Source of the DNA: Clostridium culturomicium
Lineage (GTDB): Bacteria; Bacillota; Clostridia; Clostridiales; Clostridiaceae
Assembly (NCBI RefSeq): GCF_000821305.1
Contig: NZ_CCXK01000005.1
Coordinates: 1 to 29,105, forward strand
Length of the DNA stretch: 29,105 nt
Reading direction: 5' to 3'
Position 1 is the first letter of the stretch; each line of letters starts with the position of its first letter. The notes beneath the pieces were generated by a model, which searched no databases, had not been told where the DNA came from, and saw nothing but the letters and a program-made list of their open reading frames with translations. The position numbers were made by a program, and so were the translations under genes. Of the stretch, positions 28,008-29,105 are shown in pieces.

Positions 28008-29105
28008 ATGTTAATTCAAAGATTAATTTCATCAGATAAATATGGTATTAAATGTCCTTACGTTATGGATCCTATAGGTATTTGTATTCATAACACTGCT
28101 AATGATGCTTCGGCAGCTAATGAGGTTGCATATATGCAGAGAAACAACAATGAGGTTAGTTTTCATATAGCTATAGATGATAAAGAAGCTATTCAAGGTT
28201 TACCTTTTAATCGTAATGCTTGGGCTGCAGGTGATGGTAATGGACAAGGCAATAGAAAATATATTCATATAGAGATTTGTTATTCTAAATCAGGAGGACA
28301 TAAATTTGAAGCAGCAGAGAAGAGAGCAGCTCAAGAAGTAGCAGCATTATTAAAGCAATATGGATGGGGAATAGATAGAGTTACGAAGCATCAAGACTTT
28401 AGTGGAAAATATTGTCCTCACAGAACCTTAGATATGGGGTGGCAAAGATTTTTAAACATGATTCAGGCCGAATTGAATGGAGCATCACAAGAAAATGGAG
28501 AGCTTTATAGAGTAAGAAAATCATGGGGTGATGCAGCAAGTCAAAAAGGAGCCTATTCCATTAAAGAAAATGCCATAGCTGAATGTAAAAACCATAGTGG
28601 ATATAATGTATATGATAGTAATGGTAATTGTGTATATTCAAATGGGGGATCTCAACCATCACAACCTACACCAACTAAAGAAAAAATTGATTTATTTAGT
28701 AGAGTAGCTGTAAAAGGTAGAGGTTCAAAGTACTATGATTGGGTAAAGAACTTAACTGACTATACTGGAGATATGAAAAATCCTTGTTGCCTATTTATGG
28801 CTTACCCAACTAAAGGAGAGGTGCGCTTTAGGGTATCTCCTATAAGTGAGGGAAGATATTATTCAGAGGTACAAAACTATTATTCTTCAAAAGGGATTTA
28901 TGATGAAGCAGGACTTCCAAACGTACCATTTGATAAAATTCAAATGAGATTTGATTTACCAGGTTACAAAATTAGATATCGTGCAATGTGCAATGGTTGT
29001 TGGTTAGATTGGGTTGAGAATGGAAATTCATATATGGAAGGTCACAATGGGTATGCAGGATTAGGAGATGGAACACCTATAACTGCAATAGAATGTGAAA
29101 TTGTG
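28008..29105 (+). CDS. Endolysin: N-acetylmuramoyl-L-alanine amidase (3' end beyond window)
   Basis: Open from ATG 28008 to the window end, 366 codons without a stop, so the gene is partial. Residues about 20-155 form an amidase_2 domain with the zinc ligands in GICIHNTA, and later KHQDFSGKYCPH; SFHIAIDD is also present. Next is a YRVRKSWGDAASQKGAYS unit (about 165-210), a wall-associated repeat found in clostridial amidases. The remainder resembles a beta-rich binding domain with YKIRYRAMCNGCWLDWVENG, similar to clostridial ChW modules. It cleaves peptidoglycan at the lactyl-amide bond. ATG 28008 is chosen over 28002, which is too close to AGGAGG. Confidence 0.93.
   Translation, partial: MLIQRLISSDKYGIKCPYVMDPIGICIHNTANDASAANEVAYMQRNNNEVSFHIAIDDKEAIQGLPFNRNAWAAGDGNGQGNRKYIHIEICYSKSGGHKFEAAEKRAAQEVAALLKQYGWGIDRVTKHQDFSGKYCPHRTLDMGWQRFLNMIQAELNGASQENGELYRVRKSWGDAASQKGAYSIKENAIAECKNHSGYNVYDSNGNCVYSNGGSQPSQPTPTKEKIDLFSRVAVKGRGSKYYDWVKNLTDYTGDMKNPCCLFMAYPTKGEVRFRVSPISEGRYYSEVQNYYSSKGIYDEAGLPNVPFDKIQMRFDLPGYKIRYRAMCNGCWLDWVENGNSYMEGHNGYAGLGDGTPITAIECEIV

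Noticed and set aside
1..29105. CRISPR array
   Set aside because: No series of regularly spaced direct repeats; the linker repeat copies are irregularly spaced between genes.

Overview
The window is a contiguous stretch of a tailed-phage or prophage genome (siphovirus type) from a low-GC Gram-positive host. A Clostridium sensu stricto host is most likely, judging by the strongly AT-rich composition, AGGAGG-type ribosome binding sites, AGA/TTA/ATA codon use, and an endolysin carrying a clostridial-type wall-binding repeat. Every convincing gene is on the + strand. No integrase, repressor, replication initiator, tRNA, CRISPR array or host gene is visible, so lysogeny cannot be judged here.

Positions 1-9.8 kb hold the early/middle region. 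It contains two small unknowns, a YejK/NdpA-type nucleoid-associated protein, a free-standing HNH endonuclease, SSB, a MazG-like nucleotide pyrophosphohydrolase preceded by a strikingly structured ~145-nt RNA, and a Cys-rich/DUF3850 fusion. A run of very small genes follows, many of them Cys-rich and zinc-binding, including a stand-alone ClpX-type zinc domain. Next come a C5 DNA methyltransferase, an ERCC4-type nuclease, a YopX protein and an HTH regulator. Many of the small genes are followed by copies of a 16-bp linker (consensus TTCGCAATTCAAATAA) that often starts at the first base after the stop codon.

Positions 9.8-10.2 kb form a control region. An inverted repeat overlaps the -35 of a good promoter, and a ~200-nt hairpin-rich leader ends in a strong intrinsic terminator just before the packaging genes. 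The layout resembles the lambda pR'/6S RNA/tR' late switch.

Positions 10.2-27 kb hold the late operon in SPP1-like order: zinc-ribbon protein, TerS, TerL, portal, gp7-like minor head protein, scaffold, gp13-like capsid, head-tail connectors, major tail protein, tail chaperones with a -1 frameshift signal, tape measure, Dit, Tal, and a receptor-binding/SGNH hydrolase protein. A short serine recombinase with its own consensus promoter and terminator is inserted between terS and terL, like a moron. Several intrinsic terminators lie inside the late operon.

Positions 27-29.1 kb hold the lysis region: a small odd gene with a GC-rich start, an XhlA-like protein, a holin, and an N-acetylmuramoyl-L-alanine amidase cut by the window end. 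All names come from motif and context recognition by eye; no database search was run.
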